The position numbers were made by a program, and so were the translations under genes. DNA of 64,000 bases from Cognatilysobacter bugurensis (lineage in GTDB: Bacteria > Pseudomonadota > Gammaproteobacteria > Xanthomonadales > Xanthomonadaceae): the NCBI RefSeq assembly GCF_014652095.1, contig NZ_BMYD01000001.1, positions 1,341,466 to 1,405,465 on the forward strand, written 5' to 3'. This document shows positions 62,633-64,000 of the stretch, piece by piece (position 1 is the stretch's first letter; each line of letters opens with the position of its first letter). Below the pieces are notes generated by a model. The model was given only the letters and a program-made list of their open reading frames with translations. It made no database searches and was not told the origin of the DNA.

Positions 62633-62692
62633 GCCTAACACCTGAGTTAAGCCGCGCCGCGAAGCGGCGTCGGCTTGGACGAATTGTTAGGC
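62633..62692 (-). repeat. attC site of C33
   Basis: 60 bp consensus site. Confidence 0.95.
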
Positions 62693-63093
62693 GGCATAGG
62701 GTCGCCGTTACGCAGGTGCGCTACGACTCTCCAAGCTCCGCCGGTGGCGACATAGGGCAGCTTAAGCGCCTCGACGAGGTGCTGCACCTTCGGCTCCGGG
62801 TCGTGCAGCTGGATCCACTCAACTGAAAGAATGGGAACGGGCCCCCATCGGCTGTCGTAGAACCGGTCAGTTCGGTGCGAAAGACTTCCTCGGACCGGCG
62901 CTCCGACATCCACGAATTTGATGTCATACGTAACGCCCCAGGCCTCAAGGGGCTGCAGTAGCTCACGCCACTTGGTGTTGTTGAGCAGCGATGCCGAGAA
63001 TTCCCGCTTGAGCACGGCTCTTACTTCGCGCTCCTCTTGCATCAAGGACGGGTAGTAGGTCTTACCTGCTCTGTCGGTCCACACGTCAGTCAT
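62647..63093 (-). CDS. C33: DUF6678-like protein with attC-encoded tail
   Basis: 148 aa soluble protein. SLLNNTKWRELLQPLEAW and the later VPILSVEWIQL match the DUF6678 family of unknown function. The frame continues into its attC, ending PNNSSKPTPLRGAA. Start 13 bases after attC AGGTG. Confidence 0.75.
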   Translation of the reverse strand: MTDVWTDRAGKTYYPSLMQEEREVRAVLKREFSASLLNNTKWRELLQPLEAWGVTYDIKFVDVGAPVRGSLSHRTDRFYDSRWGPVPILSVEWIQLHDPEPKVQHLVEALKLPYVATGGAWRVVAHLRNGDPMPPNNSSKPTPLRGAA

Positions 63094-63100
63094 GTCTGCC

Positions 63101-63160
63101 GCCTAACACCTGAGTTAAGCCGCGCCGCGAAGCGGCGTCGGCTTGGACGAATTGTTAGGC
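63101..63160 (-). repeat. attC site of C34
   Basis: 60 bp consensus site; the last attC before the attI side. Confidence 0.95.
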
Positions 63161-63230
63161 AACAACTGCATTAGTACCGCCTCTGGATTGAGCTGCCGCA
63201 CGTGCGCGGATTCTCTCCAGGGTCTTATGG

Positions 63231-63790
63231 TTAGGCAGTGATCCTTCCGGCGGTGGCGATTTTCGGATTTCTGAATCCCATTCTTATCCATGCCCCCAAA
63301 AGCTTCATGTAGAAGGACATCGTGTGGGTTTTCACATTAGGGATGCCACTGGGCAAACGTGAAGAATCGGCCAGATCACCGACCATGGTTCTGATCTCCA
63401 CGGCGGGCCGCGTGCGGCCGGGCCAGAGGTGAAGATAGATGCTCAGCCAGTGAGCGCCCTTCAGCTCCAGAAAGATCGGCGTGTTGCAACAGGATGCGAT
63501 GCCACGGCGCGAACCCGCATCGTCGGACAGCCGGAACTCCTTCAGATGCTCGGTCCCAGACACGAACTGGACGCGGTCTTTGCGATATTCAGCGCAAGCC
63601 GTTGCGCCATAGGAGGTGAGAATGTTCTTCGCGCCCGGTAGCGCCGCGAGCCGAGCCGAGCCGCGGCAGCGCGGCAGCTGTTGCACAGGCATTCCGACAC
63701 GAGAATCGGATCTCCCTCCAATTCCAGGCGTGTCTGCCCACATGCGCACCCGATGCGCGTGGTCTGCTTCCGCTTTGTAGACAAGGTCAT
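63231..63790 (-). pseudogene. C34: GFA/DUF6151-like zinc protein, frameshifted by a GAGCC repeat
   Basis: Two overlapping frames make one protein. The first part (MTLSTKRKQTTRIGCACGQ, then CLCNSC) has the CxC...CxCxxC zinc ligands of Gfa-like proteins; the second continues from AALPGAKNILTSYGATA to the stop at 63231. The break coincides with three GAGCC copies (63648-63662). With two copies the frame would be continuous at 184 aa. Own GGAG ribosome site. First cassette next to attI, hence normally the best expressed. Confidence 0.8.
63648..63662. repeat. Pentanucleotide repeat (GAGCC)x3 inside C34
   Basis: Three perfect direct copies of a 5-bp unit at the frameshift site of the Gfa-like gene. 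Gain or loss of a unit changes reading frame. Confidence 0.85.
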
Positions 63791-63807
63791 ATCGATCTCC
63801 GATTGTT

Positions 63808-64000
63808 GCCTAACACCAAGTGGACCCCATAAGCGGGGTGTATCCGGATGCTGACGCGGCTGGGCTGGGTGGTCAATCGGAAGAATCCTACGACCTGACA
63901 AGCACTTGCCCGCTGTTGACGGCCGGCTGGGTCGCGCAGGCTAGCGGCATACACCCCACATGTGAGGCGGTAATGGATTACCACCCCGTTTCCGAGGCGG
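63808..64000 (-). other. Probable attI end of the array
   Basis: A GTTAGGC core (63808-63814, minus strand) bounds C34, but the sequence to its right has no attC fold, AGGTG or palindrome, as expected for attI. The integrase gene and cassette promoter should lie here or just beyond; I see no clear -35/-10 pair and no integrase codons before 64000. Confidence 0.65.

Larger units (their letters stand above)
47877..63814 (-). mobile_element. Chromosomal integron cassette array (34 attC, 34 cassettes)
   Basis: Thirty-four near-identical attC sites separate small cassettes, all oriented with the gene and its 3' attC reading leftward. On the cassette strand a site reads GCCTAAC, AATTCGTCCAAGCC, GACGCCGCTTCGCGGCGC, GGCTTAACTCAGGT, GTTAGGC, which is the aadA-type fold with R'' and R' core sites. 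Cassettes are numbered C1 (left, oldest) to C34 (right, attI-proximal). No integrase gene is present here; from cassette direction it should lie just right of 64000, transcribed rightward. GC content is visibly lower than in the core genes. Confidence 0.96.

Noticed and set aside
47877..63160. Regularly repeated ~60-bp units might be a CRISPR array
   Set aside because: Repeats are too long, spacing varies from 122 to about 960 bp, intervals contain genes, and each unit has integron core sites and the attC hairpin.

Overview
High-GC gammaproteobacterial chromosome, most like the Xanthomonadales (Lysobacter/Xanthomonas type). The basis is the gene content and order: petABC followed by sspA-sspB, a Trm112-like protein overlapping nadC, miaB near phoH-ybeY-corC, a DUF3301 protein, a CarboxypepD_reg/TonB receptor, two secreted S9 peptidases, and integron attC sites of the aadA/Xanthomonas type. 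Genus cannot be fixed from the sequence alone.

1-40 kb is core chromosome. In order it holds a LytS-type kinase, ppnN, a large TonB-dependent receptor, MarC, an SDR protein, monothiol glutaredoxin, superoxide dismutase, purE-purK, Trm112-nadC, a double FHA protein, DUF3301, sspB/sspA, the cytochrome bc1 genes, a lytic transglycosylase, miaB, a secreted amidohydrolase, phoH-ybeY-corC-DUF4105, corA, cstA-ybdD, a DUF819 membrane protein, two S9 peptidases, the dTDP-L-rhamnose operon rfbBACD and a secreted dienelactone-hydrolase-like protein.

40-47.9 kb is an accessory block. An SseB-like gene, an XRE regulator and a divergent hypothetical gene share an operator-like motif. Next is a one-direction cluster of HigB toxin, HigA/ImmA fusion, conserved hypothetical, Abi_C protein and DUF4145 protein, which looks like a defence or stress locus. 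It ends in gene debris (an alpha/beta-hydrolase tail and a Tat-type flavodoxin) at the border of the integron.

47.9-63.8 kb is the strongest feature: a chromosomal integron array with 34 attC sites and 34 cassettes, all pointing left (minus strand). Thirty cassettes carry one small gene and four have no convincing gene. Cassette direction puts attI at the right end (about 63.8-64.0 kb), with the integrase expected just beyond the window. The attC sites are nearly identical. Each carries AGGTG, complementary to the CACCU of 16S rRNA, directly 5' of the crossover point. In 20 of 30 genes the start codon lies 6-13 nt after it, and 13 of 30 genes take their stop codon from their own attC. The attC sites therefore appear to supply both the ribosome-binding site and the stop codon. 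The ORF-less cassettes form two paralogous pairs. The attI-proximal cassette is thrown out of frame by a triple GAGCC repeat. About half the cassette products look membrane-bound, lipidated or secreted.
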